Positions 49,221 to 58,127 are shown, counted from the first letter of the stretch. The stretch is 64,000 nucleotides of DNA from DAOUEX01 sp034430235 (GCA_964478075.1 CAYZGO010000018.1:8506-72505), one strand, 5' to 3'. Program-made: numbers and translations. The notes: generated by a model from the letters alone, not told the origin.

Positions 49221-50756
49221 ATGAGAAGCATGGAACTCCTTAAGCGTGTCAGGGGAACAATCAGGCGCCATCACATGCTCGGAAGCGGAGATGTCGTTGT
49301 AGTGGGCGTCTCCGGCGGGCCAGATTCGCTCTGCCTGTTACACTTGCTGTGCCGCCTGCGCGACGAATACGCTCTCTCCCTGCACGTAGCCCACCTTAAC
49401 CACTGCCTGCGCGGCACAGAGGCGGACGCCGACGCGGCGTTCGTGGCGCATCTGGCTGAGGAATGGGGATTGCCAGTAACCGTAGAGTCACGAGACGTGG
49501 GAGCGATGGCCAAAGAAAGGAAACTCGCCATCGAGGAAGCCGCCCGCCAGGTGCGGTATGCCTTCCTGGGCCGCGTTGCGATGCAGCTCGGGGCACACAA
49601 CATCGCCGTGGGACACAACGCAGATGACCAGGTGGAAACAGTGCTCATGCACTGGCTGCGGGGCGCCGGACTCGCCGGACTCAGAGGGATGCAGCCAGTA
49701 TCCAGGCTGCGAGAGTTGCGTCTAGAAGGTGAAGAGGTCGAACTAGGCAAGAGGAACGAGTTGCTGCTGATCAGGCCCCTGCTCGACGTGTCACGGCCTG
49801 AAATCGAAGCTTACTGTGCTGCACATGACCTGCAGCCCCGCTTCGACCGTTCCAACCTGGATACAACATATTATCGAAACAGAATTCGGCACAAGCTGCT
49901 ACCCTTTCTGGAGACCTTCAATCCGCGGATTCGAGAGGTGATTCTCCGCTCAGCGGAGATCATCTCCGCTGATTACACATACCTGCGGCAGCAGGCAGCC
50001 AGAGCCTGGTCTGAGGTAACCATCACAGAACGTGAGCAAGCCATCACCTTCGACCTCCACAAGTGGCGAGCGCTGCCACTCAGCCTGCGGCGTTCCACCT
50101 TACGCGAAGCCATCCGGCGCCTGCGGCGTTCGCTGCGCAACATCAACTGGGTGCACATTGACAACGCCATAAGTGTACTGCAAGAGGGCAACACTGGCAT
50201 GGCCGTTACCCTGCCACGCGGCCTGGAAGCACGTTTGGGTTATGACAAGTTCATCGTGGCCGACGAAGCATACGTGGAGCCACTGCCAGACGTGCCACTG
50301 CTGCGCGACGTAGAGGTGCCGCTGCGTGTTCCAGGGCAGACTTCCCTACCAGGCTCAGACTGGCGCGTGACTGCTAGAGTTGTTGACCGGCGCACACTGG
50401 ACGAGGAGTCCCTACGACACGCCCATCCGTGGCAGGCCTACCTGGACTATGACGTCACAGGCACAGAACTTCGTCTGCGGCCCCGATGTGCAGGCGACCG
50501 CTTCTGCCCTCAGGGCCTGGGTAAAAAGCCCACGACTGTTAACAACTTTATGATCAACGCCAAGATTCCCCGCGCGTGGCGGGATAAGCTTCCCCTACTT
50601 GTGCGGAGCCCTGAGCGTAGTCGAAGGGTCGCGGGGTCGCCCAGTCAAGTCCTGTGGGTGGCTGGCTGGCGCATTGACGAACGGGCTAAGGTGACTGATG
50701 CGACCACGCGTATCCTGCACCTGGCCTTTGAGAAGGCCAGCGAAAGCGGGGGATAG
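49221..50756 (+). CDS. tilS: tRNA(Ile)-lysidine synthase
   Basis: A 511-residue enzyme that changes C34 of tRNA-Ile(CAU) to lysidine with ATP. The PP-loop SGGPDS is at residues 31-36; HVAHLNHCLRGTEADAD, VGHNADDQVETVLM and YYRNRIRHKLLP follow, and the C-terminal TilS domain includes DRFCPQGLGKKPTTVNNFM. A short segment near residue 465, RSPERSRRVAGSP, has no place in the family and is encoded by a known type of dispersed palindrome (50606-50629) that entered in frame. The start is ATG at 49221 or 49230. The next gene begins one base after the stop. Confidence 0.95.
   Translation: MRSMELLKRVRGTIRRHHMLGSGDVVVVGVSGGPDSLCLLHLLCRLRDEYALSLHVAHLNHCLRGTEADADAAFVAHLAEEWGLPVTVESRDVGAMAKERKLAIEEAARQVRYAFLGRVAMQLGAHNIAVGHNADDQVETVLMHWLRGAGLAGLRGMQPVSRLRELRLEGEEVELGKRNELLLIRPLLDVSRPEIEAYCAAHDLQPRFDRSNLDTTYYRNRIRHKLLPFLETFNPRIREVILRSAEIISADYTYLRQQAARAWSEVTITEREQAITFDLHKWRALPLSLRRSTLREAIRRLRRSLRNINWVHIDNAISVLQEGNTGMAVTLPRGLEARLGYDKFIVADEAYVEPLPDVPLLRDVEVPLRVPGQTSLPGSDWRVTARVVDRRTLDEESLRHAHPWQAYLDYDVTGTELRLRPRCAGDRFCPQGLGKKPTTVNNFMINAKIPRAWRDKLPLLVRSPERSRRVAGSPSQVLWVAGWRIDERAKVTDATTRILHLAFEKASESGG
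50606..50629. repeat. Palindromic repeat inserted within tilS
   Basis: GAGCCCTGAGCGTAGTCGAA followed by GGGT: the two arms CCCT-GA-CG and TCG-A-AGGG resemble a short repeat that I know from many environmental genomes. It lies inside the C-terminal part of tilS and is translated as a Ser/Arg-rich loop. Confidence 0.6.
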
Positions 50757-50757
50757 C

Positions 50758-51945
50758 GTGGGCACAGTCGTTCTGAGGCGGGGTAAAGAGAAACCAATCC
50801 TCAATCACCACCCCTGGATCTTTTCAGGAGCAATTGCTCGTATCGAAGGAGGTCCAGCTGATGGGGATACCGTAGAGGTCGTAGATCACGAACACGACTT
50901 CCTGGCCAGGGGCTACATTAACCGCCACTCGCAGATCACCGTTCGCTTGCTTAGCTGGACAGCGGATGAAGCGCTCGATCAGACCTTCTGGCAACGGCGC
51001 ATACAGCAGGCCATCGAGCACCGACAGGGACTGCTGGAGAGCGAAGGCACAACGGCTTACCGCCTGATCTATGCCGAATCCGACCTCTTGCCCGGCCTCG
51101 TTGTGGATCGCTATTCTGACTACCTAGTCATCCAGGCATTGACACTAGGCGTAGAGCGCCGCAAGTCAGAGATTGTGGATATCCTGGCGGAACTAGTGCA
51201 ACCAACAGGAATCTATGAGCGTAGTGATGTTAATGTGCGTGAGAAGGAACATCTTCCGCTAAGCAGTGGCCCTCTCTGGGGCAAAGAACCACCGCCTCTG
51301 CTGGAGATCAAGGAAAGCGGCCTGTGCTTCCAGGTGGACATCAAGCACGGACAGAAGACGGGCTTTTACCTGGATCAGCGGGATAATCGCTCGAGGCTGA
51401 CCAGCTACTGCGCTGGGTGCACAGTGCTTAATGCATTTGCCTACACTGGCAGCTTTGGCGTCTATGCGGCCATGGCCGGCGCAGAGCACATCACTAGCGT
51501 TGATACCTCTGCCGAGGCACTCAAACTAGCGCGCAGCAACATGCAATTGAACGGCTTTGTGGATCGCGATGATGAATACGTTGTGGGAGACGTCTTCGCT
51601 GTCCTGCGTCAGTACCGCGCCGAGGGGCGAGAATTTGACCTGGTCATTTTGGACCCACCCAAGTTTGCCTATTCCCGGTCGCAGGTGCAGTCGGCCTGCC
51701 GGGGATACAAGGACATCAACCTGTTGGCGATGCAACTGCTGCGCCCGGATGGTATCCTGTTCACAATGTCCTGTTCCGGGCTCGTCAAGCCGGCTCTCTT
51801 TCAGAAAGTGGTTTTTGGCGCGAGCATAGATGCTCAACGCGATGCACAGGTGCTGGAGAAACTGTCACAGCCCGAGGATCACCCTGTCTTGCTGACCTTC
51901 CCTGAGGGAGAGTACCTCAAAGGGCTCGTATGTCGAGTATTGTAA
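50758..51945 (+). CDS. 23S rRNA cytosine methyltransferase, RlmI-like
   Basis: A 395-residue protein of the RlmI/RlmK type: an N-terminal PUA domain (VVLRRGKEKPILNHHPWIFS, DHEHDFLARGYIN), a central EEHEE-like part (YRLIYAESDLLPGLVVDRY), and a C-terminal SAM-dependent methyltransferase domain (GHGQKTGFYLDQRDNR region, VLNAFAYTGSFGVYAA, VILDPPKFAYSR, and the cysteine in MSCSGLV). It should methylate C5 of a cytosine in 23S rRNA. The start GTG with GGGGGA upstream lies one base after tilS, so the two tRNA/rRNA modification genes are co-transcribed. Confidence 0.9.
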   Translation: MGTVVLRRGKEKPILNHHPWIFSGAIARIEGGPADGDTVEVVDHEHDFLARGYINRHSQITVRLLSWTADEALDQTFWQRRIQQAIEHRQGLLESEGTTAYRLIYAESDLLPGLVVDRYSDYLVIQALTLGVERRKSEIVDILAELVQPTGIYERSDVNVREKEHLPLSSGPLWGKEPPPLLEIKESGLCFQVDIKHGQKTGFYLDQRDNRSRLTSYCAGCTVLNAFAYTGSFGVYAAMAGAEHITSVDTSAEALKLARSNMQLNGFVDRDDEYVVGDVFAVLRQYRAEGREFDLVILDPPKFAYSRSQVQSACRGYKDINLLAMQLLRPDGILFTMSCSGLVKPALFQKVVFGASIDAQRDAQVLEKLSQPEDHPVLLTFPEGEYLKGLVCRVL

Positions 51946-51988
51946 AGAAGACGTTGTATGAGGTACATTGCGTGGGAGATAGCTTCCA

Positions 51989-52540
51989 ATGCCCAACTTG
52001 GACGATGACGTAGCTGAAATCCTTATCACTGAGGAACAGATCAAGACCAGGACTCGAGAACTAGGCCAGCAGATCTCGCAGGACTACGGAGGGCTAGACC
52101 TGCTTCTGGTCTGTGTGTTGAAGGGGGCCATCACCTTCCTCGCGGACCTGATGCGCCACATTACCATCCCACACGCAATTGACTTCATGGCTATCTCCAG
52201 CTACGGAGCGAGCACGGAATCCAGCGGCATAGTGCGCATCCTGAAGGATCTGGATACCAGTATCGAGGGCCGCAACGTGCTGATTGTGGAAGACATCATT
52301 GATACCGGCCGTACGCTGCACTATATCACTGAGAACCTGAAGACCAGACGTCCAAAGAGCCTCCGCATCTGCACCCTCCTGAACAAGCCCTCCCGGCGAC
52401 AGATTGATATAGCGCTCGATTACGTTGGCTTTGAAATCCCTAACAAGTTCGTCATCGGGTACGGGCTGGATTTCGCCGAAATCTATCGTAGCCTGCCCTA
52501 CATTGGTGTGCTGAAGGAAGAAAAGTACGACAAGACGTAG
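51989..52540 (+). CDS. hpt: Hypoxanthine phosphoribosyltransferase
   Basis: A 183-residue purine salvage enzyme. The PRPP-binding motif is VLIVEDIIDTGRTLHYI, with the early VCVLKGAITFLADLMR and SSYGASTESSG loop, and the C-terminal FVIGYGLDFAEIYRSLPYIG. All are typical of bacterial Hpt. It often follows tilS in other bacteria, and here the order tilS - rRNA methyltransferase - hpt preserves that link. The start ATG lies 43 bases after the methyltransferase stop. Confidence 0.96.
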   Translation: MPNLDDDVAEILITEEQIKTRTRELGQQISQDYGGLDLLLVCVLKGAITFLADLMRHITIPHAIDFMAISSYGASTESSGIVRILKDLDTSIEGRNVLIVEDIIDTGRTLHYITENLKTRRPKSLRICTLLNKPSRRQIDIALDYVGFEIPNKFVIGYGLDFAEIYRSLPYIGVLKEEKYDKT

Positions 52541-52576
52541 CGGATGGCCACATTCTAAGCAAGGAAAGGACAGAAA

Positions 52577-53440
52577 ATGTATAGAGCGTCTCAGAGATCG
52601 GCTTCGTTCGTAGTTATGCTGTTCCTTGTGGCTGCCATGACACTGTTGTGGGTTCTGCCTGGCACAGGGCAGCAAGGGGCAACAGTTCACGCCCAGACTC
52701 GCATCACTATTTTCCAGGAGGGAGTGAGACCTTCTGGCTACGCAGGTACGGACGACACTCACATTGATCACAACTCCCCGGACGCTAACCAGTCTCACAC
52801 AACCTACTTGTGGTTCAGGGAGGACAACTGGATAGTGCCATTGATTGACTTTGACGTTTCCAGTATCGCTGGCACTGCCATCGTGCGTGCGCAATTGCAA
52901 CTGCGCGTCGTGGAGCCATACACAGGGCACTACCGGCCATGCAAAATCGCTGCCTATTGCGTCAGAAAGAACTGGGTACTGGAAGAGGTCACCTGGAATC
53001 AAGCTTCGGCCAGCGTTCCCTGGGACGAACCAGGTTGCAAGGGCCTCGGCGATCGCTGCCAAGAGTACAGCGGCGTATCGGAAACAGAAGACCCAGACAC
53101 GTGGATGACCATTGACGTGACTTCCATCGTGCAACAATGGGTCAACGGCGAGAACTATGGCCTGATTCTGCGCGGCTACATCTCTAGCAGCGGGCGTGCT
53201 GCGTTTCTCTCCTCTCGCGACCGTAGCGCCGACTTTCGTCCCAAACTCACAGTGGAGTATATGGAACAGCCAACACGTACACCCACGCCCACCAACACGC
53301 CTACCACGACACGTACACGCACGCAGACAGCAACGGCTACGCCCACTAACACGCCAGTCGACACCCCGACAACCACACCAACTGCGACGCCGCATATGAT
53401 CTACCTGCCCATTGCTATCAAGGCCGCCACGCCTGGCTAG
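52577..53440 (+). CDS. Secreted DNRLRE-domain protein with Thr/Pro linker and YLPI tail
   Basis: A 287-residue extracellular protein. The signal peptide spans about residues 1-40 and ends at an HAQ-like site. Residues about 45-230 form a DNRLRE domain (SHTTYLWFREDNWIVPLIDFDV, VTWNQASASVPWDEPG, DVTSIVQQWVNGENYGLILRG). A linker of about 40 residues is rich in Thr and Pro (TPTPTNTPTTTRTRTQT), followed by MIYLPIAIKAATPG. The linker and the hydrophobic YLPIAIK tail are characteristic of exported proteins in Chloroflexota and may be a surface-retention signal. A strong terminator follows. Confidence 0.85.
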   Translation: MYRASQRSASFVVMLFLVAAMTLLWVLPGTGQQGATVHAQTRITIFQEGVRPSGYAGTDDTHIDHNSPDANQSHTTYLWFREDNWIVPLIDFDVSSIAGTAIVRAQLQLRVVEPYTGHYRPCKIAAYCVRKNWVLEEVTWNQASASVPWDEPGCKGLGDRCQEYSGVSETEDPDTWMTIDVTSIVQQWVNGENYGLILRGYISSSGRAAFLSSRDRSADFRPKLTVEYMEQPTRTPTPTNTPTTTRTRTQTATATPTNTPVDTPTTTPTATPHMIYLPIAIKAATPG

Positions 53441-53463
53441 AGCGCAGTAGCAAGACATACACA

Positions 53464-53498
53464 AAAAGCCCCCTCTGCCAGTTCTGGAGGGGGCTTTT
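53464..53498. terminator. Bidirectional terminator
   Basis: A 12-base perfect stem with arms AAAAGCCCCCTC and GAGGGGGCTTTT, so that both directions end with a T-run. It lies between the convergent DNRLRE and aminotransferase genes. Confidence 0.9.
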
Positions 53499-53528
53499 CG
53501 CTGCCTTCAGCGCTTATCTCATTCTCAG

Positions 53529-54710
53529 CTAGCCCAGTTTGGCCACAGCTTCACCAATCCACTGCAGCGCCTTGTTGATATTTGGGATCGAATTAGCGTA
53601 TGAGAGACGCAGGTAACCCTCGCCGTACTCACCAAAAGCGGTGCCGGACAGCACGGCAACGCCCGCCTCCTGCAACAGATAGTCCGCCAACGCTTTGGCA
53701 TTGGCAAACTTGCCGCGCTTGACGACCTCCTTCACGTTCGGGAACACGTAGAAAGCACCTTTAGGCATCAGGCAACTGATTCCGGGAATCTCATTCAATC
53801 CTTTCACGATGATGTCACGACGTTCTTTGAACGCGGCCGCCATCTTGTAGGATTCGTCCTGCGGGCCCTTGAGTGCTTCGATGCCTGCGATTTGCGTAAA
53901 GGCCGCTGTGCACGAATTCGAGTTAGTCATCAACTTGGCCACCTGCGCTGCCAATTCCTCAGGCATAACGCCATAGCCCAACCGCCACCCGGTCATGGCA
54001 TAGCTCTTGGAAAAGCCATCCAGGATAATCGTATGCTCCAGCATCCCCGGGAAGCGTGTGATGCTCAGGAATTCCCCCTCGTAGACGAGCCGGATGTAGA
54101 TCTCGTCAGAGAGGACCATAATATCATGCTCCTTGGCAATCTCTGCTGTGGCTTCCAGGTCCTCCAGCGAGAGCATACCGCCACAAGGGTTGTGAGGAGA
54201 GTTGATAATGATCATCCTAGTGCGTGGAGTGACCTTGCTTCTCAATTCGTCAATATCAAAGCTGAACTCGCGCTCCTCCGAAAGGCGCAGGGGCACCGCC
54301 TTTGCTCCAACAAACTTGATGACAGACTCAAAGATGGGGAACCCGGGGTTAGGGTAGATGACTTCGTCCCCGGGCCCAGACAGGGTCATAATCGTAAAGA
54401 ACATAATGGGCTTGCCACCCGGAGTGACTACAACCTGGTTCGGGTTAACCTTGATACCGCGCGACCTGGAGACGTCGTCGGCTATGGCCTGGCGCAATTC
54501 GGGCAGTCCCGCGGACGGTCCGTAGTGCGTGTAGCCGCTGTGCAAAGCACGGCACGCCGCCTCGATGATGTTGGAAGGCGTGTCAAAGTCGGGCTCTCCG
54601 ATCTCTAGGTGCACAACGTCACGACCCTGAGCTTCCAAAGCTTTCGCCCTTACGAGCACCTCAAAAGCCGTCTCGGTGCCCAGTCGGGACATCCTCTCCG
54701 CTAGTCTCAT
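53529..54710 (-). CDS. PLP-dependent aminotransferase, class I (AspAT-like)
   Basis: A 393-residue fold-type I aminotransferase. The PLP lysine is in LDGFSKSYAMTGWRLGY; NSPHNPCGGMLS and VLSDEIYIRLVYEGEF hold the cofactor-binding Asn, Asp and Tyr, and LRLSYANS the substrate-binding Arg. It belongs to the aspartate/aromatic group, but the amino acid cannot be named. The start ATG is supported by AAGGAGG. A consensus promoter lies about 65 bases upstream. Confidence 0.93.
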   Translation of the reverse strand: MRLAERMSRLGTETAFEVLVRAKALEAQGRDVVHLEIGEPDFDTPSNIIEAACRALHSGYTHYGPSAGLPELRQAIADDVSRSRGIKVNPNQVVVTPGGKPIMFFTIMTLSGPGDEVIYPNPGFPIFESVIKFVGAKAVPLRLSEEREFSFDIDELRSKVTPRTRMIIINSPHNPCGGMLSLEDLEATAEIAKEHDIMVLSDEIYIRLVYEGEFLSITRFPGMLEHTIILDGFSKSYAMTGWRLGYGVMPEELAAQVAKLMTNSNSCTAAFTQIAGIEALKGPQDESYKMAAAFKERRDIIVKGLNEIPGISCLMPKGAFYVFPNVKEVVKRGKFANAKALADYLLQEAGVAVLSGTAFGEYGEGYLRLSYANSIPNINKALQWIGEAVAKLG

Positions 54711-54773
54711 CTTTCTTCCTCCTTGAAGCGTCTGCTGTGTGTCTCTACCGGCAGCCACATTACTGCCCACGGT

Positions 54774-54802
54774 ATTGTATCACAAGAACACGGAAGTTGC
54801 AA
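54774..54802 (-). promoter_or_regulatory. Promoter of the aminotransferase gene
   Basis: On the minus strand: TTGCAA, 17 bases, TACAAT. Transcription should begin about 57 bases before the ATG. Confidence 0.7.
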
Positions 54803-54839
54803 CCCCGACTGGCAAGTCTCCAGCCTGGAACATCTATAC

Positions 54840-54905
54840 GTAGTAACGACTTCAGTCGTCCCTGCCGCCCAGAACAACTGCTCGTAGTAACGATTTCACT
54901 CATCC
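54840..54905. repeat. Two REP palindromes at the 3' end of the RAYT gene
   Basis: GTAGTAACGACTTCAGTCGT at 54840-54859 and a second, less perfect one, GTAGTAACGATTTCACTCAT, at 54884-54903. Both have the GTAG foot. The second overlaps the last codons of the transposase pseudogene (its TGA is at 54896-54898). Confidence 0.8.
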
Positions 54906-55495
54906 CAGCCACACCCAAAGTTGCCTATCGGATAGTCGTTCCACGTGACCCGAAGCCAATCGCGGCCCTTGGTATCAAAGTATAAATGCACACTCGACTA
55001 TGCCCACGCATACGGGTCGCTCACGTGACCGTGTTTAACCGGGTTGTAGTGAATATAGTTCAACGCCTGATAGTAATGCCGCTCGCCGCGAATCCAGCGG
55101 TCCGTGAATTTGTACCATACCCGCCGTTGACTAGTCATTTCATCCGCCAGGTTCCATTCCCGTGATGTCGTTCCGTGCAGGCGTCTGACGAGGCCCGACA
55201 CTATGTTGAGCGAACTGACACCAACCAGAATATGATAATGGTCGGGCAGAATGACCCACCCGCCAATGTCAGCATCCACAGAACGAAAGACGTCGATCAA
55301 GCGGAATTCGAATTCATCCCTACGGTCGGATGCCCGCATCACTGGCTTGTGTTGGAAATTGGCGGCAGTGAGGAAGTACCAGCCAGCTTCACGATGGGGG
55401 TGTGGCGGTGCATGCAGGGGATAGCCACGTTCACGGCGATGTGCTATGACAGCGGCTCGCTCCTCTGGACTCATTCTACGGTATTCGTAAGGCAT
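54896..55495 (-). pseudogene. REP-associated tyrosine transposase (RAYT), interrupted by an amber codon
   Basis: A Y1/HUH transposase of the IS200-like REP-associated family. The HUH motif is LPDHYHILV and the catalytic Tyr probably lies in YYQALNYIHYNPVKHG. The frame reads normally to SDPYAWA and then meets TAG at 54998-55000, where family members have Trp (PYAWPWSS). After the TAG the same frame continues for 33 more codons (SSVHLYFDTKGRDWLRVTW, YPIGNFGCGWDE) to a TGA at 54896. This is the normal C-terminus, so a single TGG-to-TAG change broke the gene. The HUH and Tyr residues precede the stop, so a shortened protein might keep some activity. Confidence 0.85.
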
Positions 55496-55511
55496 TCCCC
55501 TACCTCTCTGA

Positions 55512-55532
55512 AACGACTGAAGTCGTCACTAC
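55512..55532. repeat. REP palindrome at the 5' side of the RAYT gene
   Basis: ACGACTGAAGTCGTCACTAC, inverted relative to those at 54840-54905. It lies 17 bases upstream of the transposase start and overlaps the last four bases of the glycosyltransferase gene. Confidence 0.8.
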
Positions 55533-56668
55533 GAAGGCTGATACACATCGAGCAGTTTCTTTGCTGCTCGTGACCAGGTAAAGTTGCGCGCCTGTACCAC
55601 GCCCCGCCTCACCATCTCCTGACGCAGGGCTTGATCGTTCAGCAGACGTTGCATCGCCCCTGCCAGCGCAGCGACGTCAAGCGGATCTACCATCAGCGCA
55701 GCGTCACCAACTACCTCAGGCAGCGATGAGACGTTCGAAGTCACGACTGGCGTCTCACAGGCCATTGCCTCCAGCGGGGGCAGGCCGAAACCCTCGTATA
55801 AGGACGGAAAGACAAACAAATCCGCCAGGGTATACAGAGCTGGCAGATCCTCGTCAGCCACATAGCCTGGGAAGCATACCGCATCCTGCAGACCCAACTC
55901 CTCAACGCGACGGAAAATGCCTTCGTACATCCAACCTGCGCCTCCGGCGATGACCAGCTTGATTTTGTTCCCTGCCCCCTCTCTGGCTCGCGCGTACGCT
56001 TCGATAAGCCGCTGAAAGTTCTTTCGTGGCTGCAGCGTTCCCAGACCGAGCACGAAACGAGCGGGCAGGTGGTAGCGATTGCGCACTCCACGAAGCACGT
56101 GAACATCTTGAACGCGCTGAAAGCGCTGCTCCACCCCTGCGTAGACAACCTCAACGCGGTTGGGATCCACGCCCAGCAAGTCGATGACGTCGGCCTTTGT
56201 GCATTCCGAGTCTGCCAGCACGACATCTGCACGACGCACCGAGGCTGGCACGACCCGCAGCAGGTAGGATCGCAGACTGGGCTCTGAGCACTGAGGAACG
56301 CGCATGAATGACAGATCGTGAACCGTCAAAATAGCTCGCGCTCTGCGCACCGGCGGAAGCGTAAAATCTGGGGAATGAAATACGTCCAAGGCACCGCCGA
56401 ACAGTTCCACCCACAATGGCAGGCGCAGCCGATGCCAGAGGATGGCCAGGACACGGTCTGACACTGGCAGTCTGATACTGCGCACATTGGCGTGGCAGGT
56501 CACGGCCCGAAGCTGGGACGTTGCGTTGCTGATACCCGCGCCGGCTACCAGCAAGATGTATTCATTCTGCGGACCAAGTTCAGCCAACGCGTTGACAAGT
56601 TGTCGCGTATAGCGTCCAATGCCAGCGCCCTGTCGCACAGCCGCCGTGTAGTCAATACCGATACGCAT
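55529..56668 (-). CDS. GT4-family glycosyltransferase
   Basis: A 379-residue GT-B glycosyltransferase. The N-terminal part begins MRIGIDYTAAVRQGAGIGRY, with DVFHSPDFTLPP; the donor domain has VLGLGTLQPRKNFQRLIEAY and the E-x7-E motif in FPSLYEGFGLPPLEAMACETP. Retaining GT4 enzymes of this kind add mannose or related sugars to capsule or exopolysaccharide units. The start ATG at 56668 overlaps the O-antigen ligase gene by 17 bases. Its last codons overlap a REP palindrome. Confidence 0.92.
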   Translation of the reverse strand: MRIGIDYTAAVRQGAGIGRYTRQLVNALAELGPQNEYILLVAGAGISNATSQLRAVTCHANVRSIRLPVSDRVLAILWHRLRLPLWVELFGGALDVFHSPDFTLPPVRRARAILTVHDLSFMRVPQCSEPSLRSYLLRVVPASVRRADVVLADSECTKADVIDLLGVDPNRVEVVYAGVEQRFQRVQDVHVLRGVRNRYHLPARFVLGLGTLQPRKNFQRLIEAYARAREGAGNKIKLVIAGGAGWMYEGIFRRVEELGLQDAVCFPGYVADEDLPALYTLADLFVFPSLYEGFGLPPLEAMACETPVVTSNVSSLPEVVGDAALMVDPLDVAALAGAMQRLLNDQALRQEMVRRGVVQARNFTWSRAAKKLLDVYQPS

Positions 56669-58127
56669 GCCAAGTATCCATGTTTCTGTCAGCCACAAGC
56701 AACAGGCCGAGAACCAGCCCCAGTTGCACATTCATACTGTGCACAAAAAGGTTGTCAAACAAGTTATGTACAGAAAGATGTACGAGCACCCCCAGGGCAC
56801 CCAAAGCCACCGCGCGCCAATAACCATCTGTGCACCTGATCACGCGCCAAGCCTGGATGAAACAAGCCGCAAACAAGGCCAGGTAGGCGCTTAAGCCTAT
56901 GATACCCGCCTCTGCTGCGATGTTGAGGTAATAGTTGTGGGCATGCCCCAGCGGGTCGCGCCAGCGACCCAGCGCGTACTGCGGATAGACCACAGGGTAG
57001 TTGCCGACGCCCACCCCGAGCCAGGGGTGATCAGAGAACATGCCCACGGCAGCCAGCCAGTGAGCCATACGCTCAACGATTGCCCAGTTGGCATCAGTCA
57101 CCTCCACAGCGCTCACATCTACGCCGCCCAGATACGGCAAGAACTCTGAGACCCTTTGCACCAATGCTGTCGGGAGATACTGTGCACCACTGGCAACAAG
57201 TACGTATGCCACCAACAACCCGACGGCGATCGCGATGAACAGCGCATTTCGGCTGCGCACCACCGTGATCACCACGAGCGCTGCCGCCAGGCCTATCCAC
57301 CCCCCACGCGACCAGCTCATAACCATAGCTGCCAACATGACCACAAGAGACGCCACCGAAGCGAGGTGTGGCACGATCTGTGCCAGCGCAGGACGAATCG
57401 CGGATTGCAGCCTCCACAGCTTTGCCGCCCACACCTCCAGCGCGTGTAGCGACAGGGCATAGGCCAGAGGTAAAGTCAGACCCAGATAACCAGCAAAGGG
57501 ATTGGGCTGTGCAAAGTGTCCGTAGGCACGCATGAAACGCCCAAAGAGGATGAACCCCTCAGGTCCCACGCCACGAAGAAACTGATAGACGCCTACCAGC
57601 GCTTCAGCGCTGCCGGCCGCCAACAGCGCCCAGACCACCAGCCTACCCCCGTGCTCATCCACAGCACCAGCTATGAATAGATAGATGATAAGTACCTCTA
57701 ACCACTTCACGAGCTCTTTGGCGCTCAACTCAAACGACAAAGCACCCAACGTCGAGAGGAAAATGGCAGCCAGAAAGACGAGCAACGGTAGGAGCAAGGG
57801 AGCGCGGGGAACCACGATGCGCCTTGCGGCGACCATTTGCGCTAACCAGAAAGAAAGCAGAAAAAGGATAAGCAGCTCAGCACTCCCGACGTTCATCGGC
57901 CCGAGTGGCAGCTCTCTAATGGACCCGAAGGGCACGGCGAAGGCCAGAAGGCAAAGACCATACCGTGGCCGGACGAGGAGCCCCACCAGCAGGATGCTGC
58001 CAACGACAAGCAGCGCGGCCCACTTCCAGGGCAACAAGGCCAGGGCCAAGCCGAGTGCCACAATCAGCAGCGCGAGCAGGACCCTCGGAACGACCAAACG
58101 TAGATTGAACGCCAGGAGTCTATTCAT
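56652..58127 (-). CDS. O-antigen ligase/polymerase-like membrane protein
   Basis: A 491-residue protein with about 12 membrane segments and the Wzy_C/O-antigen ligase domain: MSWSRGGWIGLAAAL in the middle and the large periplasmic loop with GVGVGNYPVVYPQYALGRW and GHAHNYYLNIAAEAG, whose His and Arg residues are typical. It polymerises or ligates polysaccharide units outside the membrane, and with the GT4 gene forms a small envelope polysaccharide unit. Repeat DNA lies upstream, and no ribosome binding site stands out at the ATG. Confidence 0.9.
   Translation of the reverse strand: MNRLLAFNLRLVVPRVLLALLIVALGLALALLPWKWAALLVVGSILLVGLLVRPRYGLCLLAFAVPFGSIRELPLGPMNVGSAELLILFLLSFWLAQMVAARRIVVPRAPLLLPLLVFLAAIFLSTLGALSFELSAKELVKWLEVLIIYLFIAGAVDEHGGRLVVWALLAAGSAEALVGVYQFLRGVGPEGFILFGRFMRAYGHFAQPNPFAGYLGLTLPLAYALSLHALEVWAAKLWRLQSAIRPALAQIVPHLASVASLVVMLAAMVMSWSRGGWIGLAAALVVITVVRSRNALFIAIAVGLLVAYVLVASGAQYLPTALVQRVSEFLPYLGGVDVSAVEVTDANWAIVERMAHWLAAVGMFSDHPWLGVGVGNYPVVYPQYALGRWRDPLGHAHNYYLNIAAEAGIIGLSAYLALFAACFIQAWRVIRCTDGYWRAVALGALGVLVHLSVHNLFDNLFVHSMNVQLGLVLGLLLVADRNMDTWHAYRY

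Noticed and set aside
52094..53464. A 456-codon minus-strand frame opposite hpt and the DNRLRE gene
   Set aside because: It is antisense to two well-supported genes, is rich in Cys and Arg, and spans an intergenic gap; a composition artefact.
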